From: an uncultured Gammaproteobacteria bacterium
GTDB taxonomy: Bacteria > Pseudomonadota > Gammaproteobacteria > PS1 > Pseudothioglobaceae
Length of the DNA stretch: 64,000 nt
Assembly (NCBI GenBank): GCA_902556205.1
Contig: CACDVH010000004.1
Span: 1-64,000 of the forward strand
Direction: 5' to 3'
The notes under the pieces: model-generated
What the model was told of the DNA's origin: nothing
The model's input: the letters and a program-made list of their open reading frames with translations, nothing else
Database searches by the model: none
Translations under genes and position numbers: made by a program
Part shown: positions 10,472 through 20,153 of the stretch, piece after piece
How positions within the stretch are numbered: position 1 is the stretch's first letter
Layout: the number at the start of each line of letters is the position of its first letter

Positions 10472-10492
10472 TTAAAAAGAATCTTGTACAAT
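10464..10492 (+). promoter_or_regulatory. Candidate sigma70 promoter for malonyl-CoA decarboxylase gene
   Basis: -35 TTGAAT (10464-10469), 17-bp spacer, -10 TACAAT (10487-10492). Confidence 0.4.
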
Positions 10493-10519
10493 TACCGCTC
10501 CATTAGTGATGGAGCAAAT

Positions 10520-11827
10520 ATGAACCAGCATCAAAACTTTTTAAACTCAGTCATCCAACGTTTAGGTATTGGAAGGCCTGGTAAAAAAAGCTTAAATCCA
10601 GAGAATTTAATCAGCCTTTGCAATCAGCTTGTTAGTAAAAATGGTGAGGCGACTCTTTTTTCACTCGCAAAGTCGATCCTAGAGGATTTTGACTCGCTTT
10701 CAGATGAGCAAAAGAAAACATTTTTCATAGAATTACTCAAACAGTTCAGCGTTGATCGTCCATCATTAAAAACAGCATTAAAGGATCTAGACTATAGCGA
10801 TGAAGGACAATTAAGAAAGCTTCATAAGTTAATTGAGCCTAAGAGTCAAGAATTATTTAGAAGGCTCAATCAAGCTCCAAATGGAACCTCATCTTTATTA
10901 AAAATGAGAGAATCTTTATTAAAAAGTATTAAGGATTCTCCTGAATTAAAGTCCCTAGATTTCGATTTTGTTCATTTATTTAAGTCCTGGTTTAATCGTG
11001 GATTTTTAAGATTAGAGCGCATTGACTGGTCAACCAGTGCAAATATTCTTGAAAAAATAATGGAATATGAGGCCGTTCATGATATATCTGATTGGGAAGA
11101 TCTTCAGAATAGAGTAGCTGCTTCCGATAGGCGTCTTTATGCTTTTTTTCACCCAGCATTGCCGGATGAGCCACTTATTTTTATAGAGGTTGCATTAATG
11201 AATGATGTTCCAGATTCAATCATGCCAATTCTGGATTTATCGGTTGTGCCTATTGACCCAAATAGTGCAAATACAGCTGTTTTTTATTCCATCTCTAATT
11301 GCCAAATGGCTCTAAAGGGAGTTTCTTTTGGAAGCTTTCTCATAAAGCAAGTGGTTTCTGAAATTCAGAAGGAGTTTAAAGAAATAAAGCAGTTTGTTAC
11401 CCTGTCTCCGGTCCCAGGACTTAGGAAATGGGCTCATAAGATGAACTCCTCAAAAGATACAGAGCTTTCAGATAGAATCTCCGAAGATATCAGCGATTGC
11501 TGCAATAAAGAAGAGATTGATCAGTCGGCTCTATTACGGCTTACCTACCATTATTTGACTCAAATAAAAAATAAGAGTGGTGATGCAATTAATCCAGTTG
11601 CGCATTTCCATTTAGGGAATGGAGCATCAATCTATAAAATCCATATAGATGCAAATAGTAATCAAATAGCTATTGACGACTCTTGGGGAGTTATGGTGAA
11701 TTACCTTTATGATTTAGATCTTGTTGCAAAAAATCATGAGTCATATACCAACAAGGAGCCTATAGCAGTATCACCCAAGCTCACTAAATCCATTCAAAAC
11801 AAAAAGAAAAAACTCTTGGCTTATTAG
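10520..11827 (+). CDS. Malonyl-CoA decarboxylase
   Basis: FFHPALPDEPLIFIEVALMNDVP, FYSISNCQMALKGVSFGSFLIKQV, FVTLSPVPGLRKW motifs of the MCD family; ATG at 10520 preferred over track start 10484. Confidence 0.93.
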   Translation: MNQHQNFLNSVIQRLGIGRPGKKSLNPENLISLCNQLVSKNGEATLFSLAKSILEDFDSLSDEQKKTFFIELLKQFSVDRPSLKTALKDLDYSDEGQLRKLHKLIEPKSQELFRRLNQAPNGTSSLLKMRESLLKSIKDSPELKSLDFDFVHLFKSWFNRGFLRLERIDWSTSANILEKIMEYEAVHDISDWEDLQNRVAASDRRLYAFFHPALPDEPLIFIEVALMNDVPDSIMPILDLSVVPIDPNSANTAVFYSISNCQMALKGVSFGSFLIKQVVSEIQKEFKEIKQFVTLSPVPGLRKWAHKMNSSKDTELSDRISEDISDCCNKEEIDQSALLRLTYHYLTQIKNKSGDAINPVAHFHLGNGASIYKIHIDANSNQIAIDDSWGVMVNYLYDLDLVAKNHESYTNKEPIAVSPKLTKSIQNKKKKLLAY

Positions 11828-12510
11828 ATTAGCAAAAAGTAGACAAAAGCAACCAACCCAAATAAAACTATTTGATGCGATAGATATATGATTAATGCAT
11901 GCTTGCCCATAAACTCAATCATTCTTGAACGATAAGTAAATACTTTTTGATAAAAAGGATTATGCCCAAGAAATATTCCAATAAATACAAAGGATAGCCA
12001 TGGAAATAATGGGTAGTAATCGACACTACCATTGGGCAAATATGACTCAAAAATATTTGAAAGAAAACTAAGATTGGGTTGATCAAAGATTATGCTAATC
12101 AGGATTAATATGGCAATCAAAAGTGAGGTTTTGGGCTGGTTTACAAATGCTAAAGTGATTAAGGATGAAACCCAAATCAAATGAAGAATACCAAAATAAA
12201 CCCATCCATCAGGAAACATAATGTAGGTCCCAAATGACACCATGAGGGCAGCCATACCAAGATATGATAGACGTCTGAAGAATTTTTTATATTGAATGCC
12301 TTTGCTGTGAGCAAAAACTAAGCTAATTCCAACCGCACTCAAAAAGAGAAAAACTATTAAGCAGCGCCAGGCTATACCCAGCCAATGTGTGAATAAAGGA
12401 ATTTCTGTAAAACCAAAAGTGTTTAGATCATAGATGAAGTGAAATGCAATCATCATAATGATTGCTATGCCTCTCATTAGGTCAAGGGAGGCATCTCTTT
12501 GATTAGCCAT
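11824..12510 (-). CDS. DUF1624 / heparan-alpha-glucosaminide N-acetyltransferase-like membrane protein
   Basis: SLDLMRGIAIIMMIAFHFIYDLNTFGF start typical of the family, multiple TM helices. Confidence 0.8.
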   Translation of the reverse strand: MANQRDASLDLMRGIAIIMMIAFHFIYDLNTFGFTEIPLFTHWLGIAWRCLIVFLFLSAVGISLVFAHSKGIQYKKFFRRLSYLGMAALMVSFGTYIMFPDGWVYFGILHLIWVSSLITLAFVNQPKTSLLIAILILISIIFDQPNLSFLSNIFESYLPNGSVDYYPLFPWLSFVFIGIFLGHNPFYQKVFTYRSRMIEFMGKHALIIYLSHQIVLFGLVAFVYFLLI

Positions 12511-12524
12511 AAAATATGCTGAAG

Positions 12525-13055
12525 TTACTCAAATACCTGAGTCACAAAAGCTTTGTCAATTGTAATGATTGAATCATCGAGTAGTTCTAGACATTTTGGC
12601 ACTGCAAGAAAAACGGCTCCAAGACAAACTGCTATAGCTACAGGCTTTCCTGGAAGGTTAATCATTAAAGTTTTGCCACGAGTCCCAGCAATCTGTCTGG
12701 ATAGAATTGCAGTTGGAACTGTTCGAAGTGAAACTATTCTCATCTGTTCAGCAAAGCCATCAAAGATTCTCTCACAAACCGCTTCTGTAGCCTCAGGGGT
12801 GACATCTCTTGTTGTTGGTCCTGTTCCTCCAGTACTGAGAATAAGGTTGCACCCAAGATTATCACTCATATCAATTAAAGTTTCTTCTATTAGTGACTGT
12901 TCATCTTCAATCACTTTCGAAACAATATCATAAGGACAGGTAACAGCATTTGAAATCCACTCCTGCATTGCTGGTCCGCTTATGTCTTCATATACTCCCC
13001 TAGCAGCTCTATCTGAAATCGTAAGAAAACCAATCTTAATTTTATTATTTGCCAT
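12525..13055 (-). CDS. mogA: Molybdopterin adenylyltransferase
   Basis: ILSTGGTGPTTRDVTPEAT and GKTLMINLPGKPVAI motifs; in Moco cluster. Confidence 0.9.
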   Translation of the reverse strand: MANNKIKIGFLTISDRAARGVYEDISGPAMQEWISNAVTCPYDIVSKVIEDEQSLIEETLIDMSDNLGCNLILSTGGTGPTTRDVTPEATEAVCERIFDGFAEQMRIVSLRTVPTAILSRQIAGTRGKTLMINLPGKPVAIAVCLGAVFLAVPKCLELLDDSIITIDKAFVTQVFE

Positions 13056-13062
13056 TTTTATT

Positions 13063-13299
13063 TTATCCTCCAGTCACTGGTGGGAAGAAGGCTACCTCAT
13101 CCGCCTCATTGACTATTGTATCTTCAGAAGCTATCTCTTGGTTTACTGCGCATAGTATATTTTTCGGGAAGTGATGTTCCCCGTATTTTTGTATGAGCTC
13201 TTTTTTAATCGTTGATATTTTGACTGGTGATTTAAAATCTAAATCTTCATCAGAGGTGTTTAAATTTTCTTTGAGTGAGGCAAAGTAAAGTATTTTCAT
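13063..13299 (-). CDS. moaD: Molybdopterin synthase small subunit (sulfur carrier)
   Basis: 78 aa ubiquitin-like, C-terminal ...VAFFPPVTGG. Confidence 0.9.
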   Translation of the reverse strand: MKILYFASLKENLNTSDEDLDFKSPVKISTIKKELIQKYGEHHFPKNILCAVNQEIASEDTIVNEADEVAFFPPVTGG

Positions 13300-14291
13300 C
13301 CTCCCATCTCCACCATTTGTCGATTACTAATATTATCAACAACGGAGTCAAAAAAATGTTTTTCGGGTTTTTTTGTAATTGCGTTGAGGATTAATTGTTT
13401 TACTTCCTGATCTTTTATACCTGACCTGATAGCGTCTCTAAGAGAGACAGAGTCTTTCTGACCAAGGCAGAGAATTAATTCACCTTTAGCGGTTAACCTT
13501 ACTCGATTGCAGCTACTACAAAAGTTATTAGAAACGGCAGAAATGGTTCCTATGCTAGTGTTTGTACCTTCGATTTTAAGAGCTTTTGCAGGCCCATCAG
13601 TTTGCTTAGAGTCTTGAGATTTGAGCCTATCTCCATAAGCTGCATAAACCCGATCTAAAATATCTTTTTCACTCAGATGCCTGTCTACTGACTCTATTCC
13701 AGCAAGACCAATGGGCATTGTTTCAATAAATCGAAGGTCTAGACCTCTATTAATTGCAAACTCAATCATTGATTCAATTTCATCATCATTAGTGCCCTTC
13801 ATGACAACCATATTAAGCTTAATTGGTTTCATCCCAGCTGATATTGCAGCATCAATTCCATTGATAACAGTTTCTAAGTCTCCATCTCTTGTGATTTCTT
13901 TAAACCTCTCAGGGATAAGGGAGTCAATAGAAATATTAGCTCTATTGATGCCATGATTTTTTAATTTCAAAGCCATCGCTGGCAAAAGATGGGCATTAGT
14001 TGAGAGAGGGATGTCACTTAGCCCAGGGATATCACCGAGCATTCTAGTTAAATCAAGAATGTCTTTTCGAAGAAGTGGCTCTCCACCAGTAAGTCGGACT
14101 TTCGTCACTCCTAGCTCAGCAAACAATCGAACAATTCTTGCAATTTCTTCGAAGGTCAGAACCTGTGCTTTTTTAGTGTGAGTTTGGTGATCCTCATCTC
14201 TACAGTAATGACAACGATAGTTACAATGATCAGTAACTGAGACCCTCAAGTAAGTAATTTTTCTGTTGAATGGGTCAACTATTTGATTCAT
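13296..14291 (-). CDS. moaA: GTP 3',8-cyclase
   Basis: Radical [11 protein letters not shown], second Fe-S cluster [21 protein letters not shown]. Confidence 0.96.
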   Translation of the reverse strand: MNQIVDPFNRKITYLRVSVTDHCNYRCHYCRDEDHQTHTKKAQVLTFEEIARIVRLFAELGVTKVRLTGGEPLLRKDILDLTRMLGDIPGLSDIPLSTNAHLLPAMALKLKNHGINRANISIDSLIPERFKEITRDGDLETVINGIDAAISAGMKPIKLNMVVMKGTNDDEIESMIEFAINRGLDLRFIETMPIGLAGIESVDRHLSEKDILDRVYAAYGDRLKSQDSKQTDGPAKALKIEGTNTSIGTISAVSNNFCSSCNRVRLTAKGELILCLGQKDSVSLRDAIRSGIKDQEVKQLILNAITKKPEKHFFDSVVDNISNRQMVEMGG

Positions 14292-14767
14292 GATTCTAAA
14301 ACCCAGTGGCCTGATTTACCACCTTTTTTTTCTAAAAGTTGAACATTATCAATAGTCATAAAGCGATCAACTGCCTTACACATATCATAAACTGTCAGAG
14401 CCGCAATACTTGCAGCAGTTAGTGCTTCCATCTCAACTCCTGTTCTGCCATTCAGCTTTGCAGTAGCAGTGATTTCAATACAGTTTTTTTCACTATTAGG
14501 AGTAAGCTCAACATTGACCTTTGTGAGCATTAACGGATGGCAAAGAGGGATAAGCTCTGAGCATTTCTTGGCAGCTTGTATGCCTGCTATCTTGGCCACT
14601 GAGAGAACGTCACCTTTTTTATGAGAGCCGGAGACTATGAGGTCTAGAGTTTTGCTCTGCATTACAACTCTAGCACCGGCTTTGGCTTCTCGCATAGTAT
14701 TTTCTTTGTCCGAAACATCAACCATTTGCGCTTCGCCATTTGAATTGATATGCGTTAATTTGCTCAT
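14288..14767 (-). CDS. moaC: Cyclic pyranopterin monophosphate synthase
   Basis: [46 protein letters not shown]. Confidence 0.96.
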   Translation of the reverse strand: MSKLTHINSNGEAQMVDVSDKENTMREAKAGARVVMQSKTLDLIVSGSHKKGDVLSVAKIAGIQAAKKCSELIPLCHPLMLTKVNVELTPNSEKNCIEITATAKLNGRTGVEMEALTAASIAALTVYDMCKAVDRFMTIDNVQLLEKKGGKSGHWVLES

Positions 14768-16026
14768 CTTGTTAGCTCACTTAGTGGGTAGTAATCAAGA
14801 ATGGTACCACTATCAAATGTAGTATTTTCAGGTATCTCAATAATTCCATCAGCCCAAACTATTGAACTCATGACATCTGAGCCTTGTTTAGGATACAAGC
14901 TTGCCATGGGATTCTCAGACGAGTAATCAATTTGAACTCGAGCATATTCTCTTCTAGGTTTAGCACGCTTGCAGTCAAAATTTGTTTTTACTTTAATTGG
15001 TACATTTTTGAAATTGCTGTTTCCTTGCATTTTTTTAATATATGGTAGGGCAAAAATACAGTACGTAACGAAGCTAGACACTGGATTTCCTGGAAGACCT
15101 ATAAAAGGAATATTTCTCACTTGACCATAGGCGAGAGGTTTGCCAGGCTTCATTTTAATTTTCCAAAGGTTGAGTGAGCCAAGTTTTTCAACGGCAGGCT
15201 TAACATGATCTTCTTCGCCAACAGAAACTCCACCAGTAGTCATAATCAAATCACAGCCTTTTGACAGCTTTTCAAGTGCACCACAGGTTGAATCAAAATT
15301 ATCTTTAATGTTGCCAAGATTAAGGACCTCGCAACCAGCGTTTTTTAAAAGAGCGACTAGTGCATATCGATTCGAATTATAAATTTTTCCTGCTGTTAAG
15401 GAATTTCCAGGCTCAACCAGTTCATCTCCAGTAAAGAATACTCCAACCTTGAGTCTTTTAAAGACATGAAGCTCTGCGATTCCAACTGATGCAGCAAGAG
15501 ATATATCTTCTGGTTCAATTTTTTTTCCAGTTTTAAGGATGACATCATTCTTTAAAATGTCATTGCCTGTTGGGCGAATATTTTCATTCAAGTCAATAGA
15601 TCTTCTAATTGTTATCTCTGAGCCGTCTTCAGAGGCTTGACACTCCTCCTGCATGACAACTGTATTTGCTCCTTTTGGGATGGGCGCTCCCGTGAAAATT
15701 CTTGCAGCATTCCCTTTTTTAAGTTCGTTTCCAGTGGAACCAGCAGCAATTCTGTCAACCACACTAAAGGTTTGATTTGTTGAGTTTAGGTTTTTTTCAT
15801 CAAGCGCAATCGTATAGCCATCCATAGCGCTATTATCAAACCCTGGCACGTTAATTTTAGAGTGAATATCTTCAGAGAGCACTCTTCCAATTGATTCATC
15901 TAAAGATGTCGTTTCAGCATGCTTTGAAACCCGAGCTGAATCAATTAAAAATTTGAGCGCATCATCAGCACTCATGAGAGAATCACTGAACATTGGATTG
16001 CCAGATTTGATTGATTGATCATTCAT
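14764..16026 (-). CDS. moeA: Molybdopterin molybdotransferase
   Basis: [37 protein letters not shown] motifs. Confidence 0.95.
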   Translation of the reverse strand: MNDQSIKSGNPMFSDSLMSADDALKFLIDSARVSKHAETTSLDESIGRVLSEDIHSKINVPGFDNSAMDGYTIALDEKNLNSTNQTFSVVDRIAAGSTGNELKKGNAARIFTGAPIPKGANTVVMQEECQASEDGSEITIRRSIDLNENIRPTGNDILKNDVILKTGKKIEPEDISLAASVGIAELHVFKRLKVGVFFTGDELVEPGNSLTAGKIYNSNRYALVALLKNAGCEVLNLGNIKDNFDSTCGALEKLSKGCDLIMTTGGVSVGEEDHVKPAVEKLGSLNLWKIKMKPGKPLAYGQVRNIPFIGLPGNPVSSFVTYCIFALPYIKKMQGNSNFKNVPIKVKTNFDCKRAKPRREYARVQIDYSSENPMASLYPKQGSDVMSSIVWADGIIEIPENTTFDSGTILDYYPLSELTR

Positions 16027-16119
16027 GATGTTCTAATTTTTTTTTAGCTATAGAGAGTATTATACAATTGCAAGAAAATTTCCAAATTACAAATAACTTG
16101 AAAAAAGGACAGTAATTAA

Positions 16120-16698
16120 TTGAAAAATATTTTAAAACATGAAATTTCATCAGTTATTTTGGCAGGTGGTCAGGGACTAAGAATGAATGGAGTGGACAAG
16201 GGTTTGGTAGAATTTCGAGGACTGCCTTTGGTAGCTCATGTTGTAAACGTTATAGAATCAAGAGTGGACAAGGTATATATTAGTGCGAATAGAAGTTTTG
16301 ATGCTTACGCAACCTATGGAGAGGTCATTTCAGATGATTTATTGGACTTCCAAGGACCCCTTGCTGGAATTTCAAAGGCGTTAAAGGTTTGCTCAACTCA
16401 GTATCTCCTTGTTCTTCCATGTGATAGCCCCCTAATTGATTCGGAACTCATCGATGATTTAATAAATAAAATGGAACAAAAAGATGCTGATATTTGTGTA
16501 GCGCATGACGGCTCAATCATGCACGCAACGTTCGCTTTGATGAGGTCAAGCCTCAGTAAAAGCCTTGATTATTTTCTTGATGATGGGGGTCGCAAAATGG
16601 CTCATTGGTATCGCCAACAGAACATAGAAAGGGTTGATGTATCTAATCGTTTGGAGGTTTTAACTAATCTTAATAGCCTAGAAGATATGGAGTTTTAA
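16120..16698 (+). CDS. mobA: Molybdenum cofactor guanylyltransferase
   Basis: ISSVILAGGQGLRMNGVDKGLVEFRGLPL nucleotidyltransferase motif; TTG start. Confidence 0.92.
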   Translation: MKNILKHEISSVILAGGQGLRMNGVDKGLVEFRGLPLVAHVVNVIESRVDKVYISANRSFDAYATYGEVISDDLLDFQGPLAGISKALKVCSTQYLLVLPCDSPLIDSELIDDLINKMEQKDADICVAHDGSIMHATFALMRSSLSKSLDYFLDDGGRKMAHWYRQQNIERVDVSNRLEVLTNLNSLEDMEF

Positions 16699-17150
16699 CC
16701 TCGCCAGCGTTTTTTTTGTTCCTCATCACTTTCTCTTTTGCCAACCCATTTTTCTTCCTTATCTGAAACCTCTTTTTTCCAGAATGGGGCATCAGTTTTT
16801 AGAAAATCCATGATGTAGTTACATGAATCAAAGGCTGCTTGTCGATGTTTGCTTGAGGTTATGACCAAAACTATTTGATCACCAATGCCCAGAGTCCCAA
16901 CTCGATGAATAATCGTAATAGAATCAATTTCCCATTTCTTTCTTGCTTTGTCAGCAATTGATGAAAGTGATTTTTCTGTCATCCCTGGATAGTGCTCTAA
17001 GCTTAAGGATACTAGAGATTCACCTGTCAAATCGCGAACGGTTCCAATAAAACTAACTACTGCACCTATGCTGGAGCTAGTTGACTTGATTAACTCAACT
17101 TCAGTTGTTAGGTCAAAGTCCTCAGTTTGAACAATAATTTTATCCATCAT
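16695..17150 (-). CDS. moaE: Molybdopterin synthase catalytic subunit
   Basis: GAVVSFIGTVRDLTGESLVSLSLEHYPGMTEK, HRVGTLGIGDQIVLV, APFWKKE. Confidence 0.95.
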   Translation of the reverse strand: MMDKIIVQTEDFDLTTEVELIKSTSSSIGAVVSFIGTVRDLTGESLVSLSLEHYPGMTEKSLSSIADKARKKWEIDSITIIHRVGTLGIGDQIVLVITSSKHRQAAFDSCNYIMDFLKTDAPFWKKEVSDKEEKWVGKRESDEEQKKRWRG

Positions 17151-17241
17151 TTAATTTTATCGCTTTTGGGGCCTATTGAATGATCTTTGATTTTTTTTAT
17201 ATAGATTATAATTTTATTGAGAATTTAATAATTAAGCCTAA

Positions 17242-18489
17242 ATGAAAACACTTAAACTTGACGATTTAAAGAGTCTGGATCAGCAAGACCCACTCTCGGA
17301 ATATCGAGAAGCGTTCTATCTTCCAAAAAATACAATTTATTTTGATGGAAACTCATTGGGCCCTGTCCCAAAAAAAACTCTAAATCATCTCAACAAAACG
17401 ATTAATGAGGAGTGGGGAAGCGACTTAATCAGTAGTTGGAACAAGGCTAATTGGATTAACTTGCCACAAACATTGGGTAACAAAATTGCCCCACTTCTTG
17501 GAGCTAAGGCTGGAGAGGTTATCGTAGTTGATAGCACTTCCATTAATTTATTTAAGGTTCTTACTTCAGCTTTGAGGCTGAATGATAATAGAAAAAAAAT
17601 TCTAAGTGAATCAACAAATTTTCCATCTGATCTCTACATTCTTGAGGGTGTTAATGGAATTTCAAATAATCAGTATGAGTGTGTACTAATTGAAGATGAT
17701 GGTAATGACATTGAAAAATACATAGATTCATCCACTGCGGTTGTGATGCTTTCTCATATTAACTATAAAACTGGGCGAATTAGTGATATGAAAAAAATTA
17801 CTGAATATGCTCACAATAAAGGAGCACTCGTTGTCTGGGATCTAAGTCATAGTGTTGGTGTGATGCCAATGGATTTGCATGATATCGGAGTAGATTTTGC
17901 AGTTGGCTGTACCTACAAGCACCTTAATGGGGGGCCAGGAGCGCCGGGATTTTTATATGTTCATAGTGATTTAATTGAGCAAGTAAATCAGCCATTATCA
18001 GGCTGGCTTGGGCATAGTGATCCGTTTGCTTTCGATAGTAAATACAAAGCTGCAAATAATATTAATAAATTCATCTGTGGGACGCCACCGATTCTTGCCT
18101 ATAAAGCGGTTGAGAGTGGACTTGATGTCTTTGATGGTATATCTATGGAACAAGTTCGAGAAAAAAGTATTCATCTCTCTGAGGTATTTATTGAACTGAT
18201 TAACCAAGAGTGTGGGGAATTTGCGTTCATATTATATTCTCCAAATGATGGCAGTATTAGAGGCAGTCAGATTTCATATATGCACGAAAATGCCTACCCG
18301 ATTATGCAGTCATTAATCTCAAGAGGTGTTATCGGAGATTATCGTGAGCCCAACATTTTGAGGTTTGGGATTTCACCTCTTTATATGAGGTACGAAGATG
18401 TTTGGAATGCAATTATGTGCCTTAAAAAAATTATGCAGTCTAATGAGTGGGACTCATCAAATTTTAAGGTCAGAAATTACGTCACCTAA
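17242..18489 (+). CDS. kynU: Kynureninase
   Basis: YFDGNSLGPVP, VGCTYKHLNGGPGAPGFLYV PLP-lysine region. Confidence 0.93.
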   Translation: MKTLKLDDLKSLDQQDPLSEYREAFYLPKNTIYFDGNSLGPVPKKTLNHLNKTINEEWGSDLISSWNKANWINLPQTLGNKIAPLLGAKAGEVIVVDSTSINLFKVLTSALRLNDNRKKILSESTNFPSDLYILEGVNGISNNQYECVLIEDDGNDIEKYIDSSTAVVMLSHINYKTGRISDMKKITEYAHNKGALVVWDLSHSVGVMPMDLHDIGVDFAVGCTYKHLNGGPGAPGFLYVHSDLIEQVNQPLSGWLGHSDPFAFDSKYKAANNINKFICGTPPILAYKAVESGLDVFDGISMEQVREKSIHLSEVFIELINQECGEFAFILYSPNDGSIRGSQISYMHENAYPIMQSLISRGVIGDYREPNILRFGISPLYMRYEDVWNAIMCLKKIMQSNEWDSSNFKVRNYVT

Positions 18490-18505
18490 TCGATTGCTTG
18501 AATAG

Positions 18506-19201
18506 TTATACCTGTTTAGAGAGCTTTCCCACAATCGTAATACCTAGAGCAACTGAAGGCCCAATGCCCAGAGCAAATATTACTGTTCCAAGTCCAACAA
18601 CTTCTCCCAATAGTTTATCTAAATTATTCAAAAGACATATTGAGCCTAAAACGACCACACTAACCTCAATCGCAGTTCGAATAGAATAAATTGGCCTATT
18701 GGTGACCTTTTGGAGTCCAATCATCAGGCCGTCCCTAGGGCCTGCTCCAAGATTACAAATTAAATAAAACCCACTCCCAACCCCAATAGTCAATACGCCA
18801 ATAATTACTTGTAATACTTTAAGTGGATAGTATTCAGGATATGGCAAGAAATAAACTGAAAACTCAATTGTCAGTGCGATAATAAAGGCATTTAATATTG
18901 TTCCCATTCCAGGTTTTTGTTTCAATGGTATCCACAACATCAGAACAAAAATACTGATTACAAATGTAGAGAGACCCAAAGACCAGTCAGTAAGGTTTGA
19001 AATTCCTTGTGCAAGAACGGTGTAGGGCCCAACACCAGCCCCACTGGTTATCAGAAGGCTCTCTCCCAATCCAAACAAAAATAATCCAAAAACTAGAAAG
19101 ATGAAGGTTAAGGGTTTTGGTTTTAAGTTAAAAGAGTCGTCAGAGCTCCAGACCACTTTAGGAATTTTTTTGATAGTAAAGGTGTCTGAAATTAGCTTCA
19201 T
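18506..19201 (-). CDS. YczE/YitT-like integral membrane protein
   Basis: LFGLGESLLITSGAGVGPYTVLAQGIS, GSGFYLICNLGAGPRDGLMIGLQ typical of the YczE-type family. Confidence 0.75.
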   Translation of the reverse strand: MKLISDTFTIKKIPKVVWSSDDSFNLKPKPLTFIFLVFGLFLFGLGESLLITSGAGVGPYTVLAQGISNLTDWSLGLSTFVISIFVLMLWIPLKQKPGMGTILNAFIIALTIEFSVYFLPYPEYYPLKVLQVIIGVLTIGVGSGFYLICNLGAGPRDGLMIGLQKVTNRPIYSIRTAIEVSVVVLGSICLLNNLDKLLGEVVGLGTVIFALGIGPSVALGITIVGKLSKQV

Positions 19202-19356
19202 TGGTGGGCGTGTAGATTAAAAATTTAGGTTAATAATACAGATGTTTTTATCGTTTCTTTAAGAGAGTATAAATTATAAAATGTTTCGTTTTGGTTTGAG
19301 AAATTAGTTATTATCTAAGCTATATCAAACTTGCATAAAAAAACCACTTTAGACTA

Positions 19357-20148
19357 ATGGCGTTATTAATCAAACAATCTGATGTTCAAAGTTTTAGAGA
19401 GGCTGGCGTTGTTATTCTTCGTGGAGTTTTCAAAGAGTGGATTGATATATTAGCTAATGGAGCTGATTTTCATCTCAATAACCCAAGTGAGCGATCCTTG
19501 GTTCACCAAAATGAAAAATATCAAGGCCAATTTTTAGAGGATTTTTGTAATTGGAGGCGTATTCCTGAATATTCAGATTTTATTTTTAACTCAAATCTAG
19601 CATCGATTGCCTCTAATTTAATGGAATCTAAAACTGTGCAGTTTTTTCATGACCACTTTTTTTATAAAGAGGCAAACTCTGGAGTACCTTCGCCGTGGCA
19701 TCAAGACATCCCATATTATTGCGTTAAGGGTCATCAGACCGTCAGCTTTTGGTTGCCATTAGAGTCAAGACAAAAGAATGTTTCATTGAGATTACTAGCT
19801 GGAAGCCACCTTTTAAATAAAGAAATACGTCCCACTAGCTGGTCTAACAATGAGAGCTTTTATGAGGATAGTAATGCATTTATGGATATGCCAGACAGCG
19901 ATGGATATGAAATAAAAGAATGGGAGACAGAGCCTGGTGATGTCATTGCATTTAATTTCAAGACGATTCATGGCGCTAATGCAAACAAAGACACAAAGAT
20001 GAGTAGAACCCTATCCTTTAGGTTGCTCGGTGATGATGTTGTTTATAATGAGCGACCAGGCAGAACTTCTCCAAGCTTCTCTGGAATAAATCAGCAAAAC
20101 GGAGAGCGCTTAAGAGAGGACTGGTTTCCAACTCTGTGGAGCGAATAA
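19357..20148 (+). CDS. Phytanoyl-CoA dioxygenase (PhyH) family Fe(II)/2-oxoglutarate oxygenase
   Basis: SPWHQDIPYYCVKGHQTVSFWLPLE (HxD) and HGANANKDTKMSRTLSFRLLGDD (distal His/Arg). Confidence 0.85.
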   Translation: MALLIKQSDVQSFREAGVVILRGVFKEWIDILANGADFHLNNPSERSLVHQNEKYQGQFLEDFCNWRRIPEYSDFIFNSNLASIASNLMESKTVQFFHDHFFYKEANSGVPSPWHQDIPYYCVKGHQTVSFWLPLESRQKNVSLRLLAGSHLLNKEIRPTSWSNNESFYEDSNAFMDMPDSDGYEIKEWETEPGDVIAFNFKTIHGANANKDTKMSRTLSFRLLGDDVVYNERPGRTSPSFSGINQQNGERLREDWFPTLWSE

Positions 20149-20153
20149 TATTT

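Noticed and set aside
12553-12933. 126-aa plus-strand ORF
   Set aside because: Entirely antisense to mogA, low-complexity Ser/Ile-rich translation.
16027-16119. Possible Moco riboswitch between moeA and mobA
   Set aside because: Only 93 bp, AT-rich, no strong stems of the size expected for that riboswitch class.
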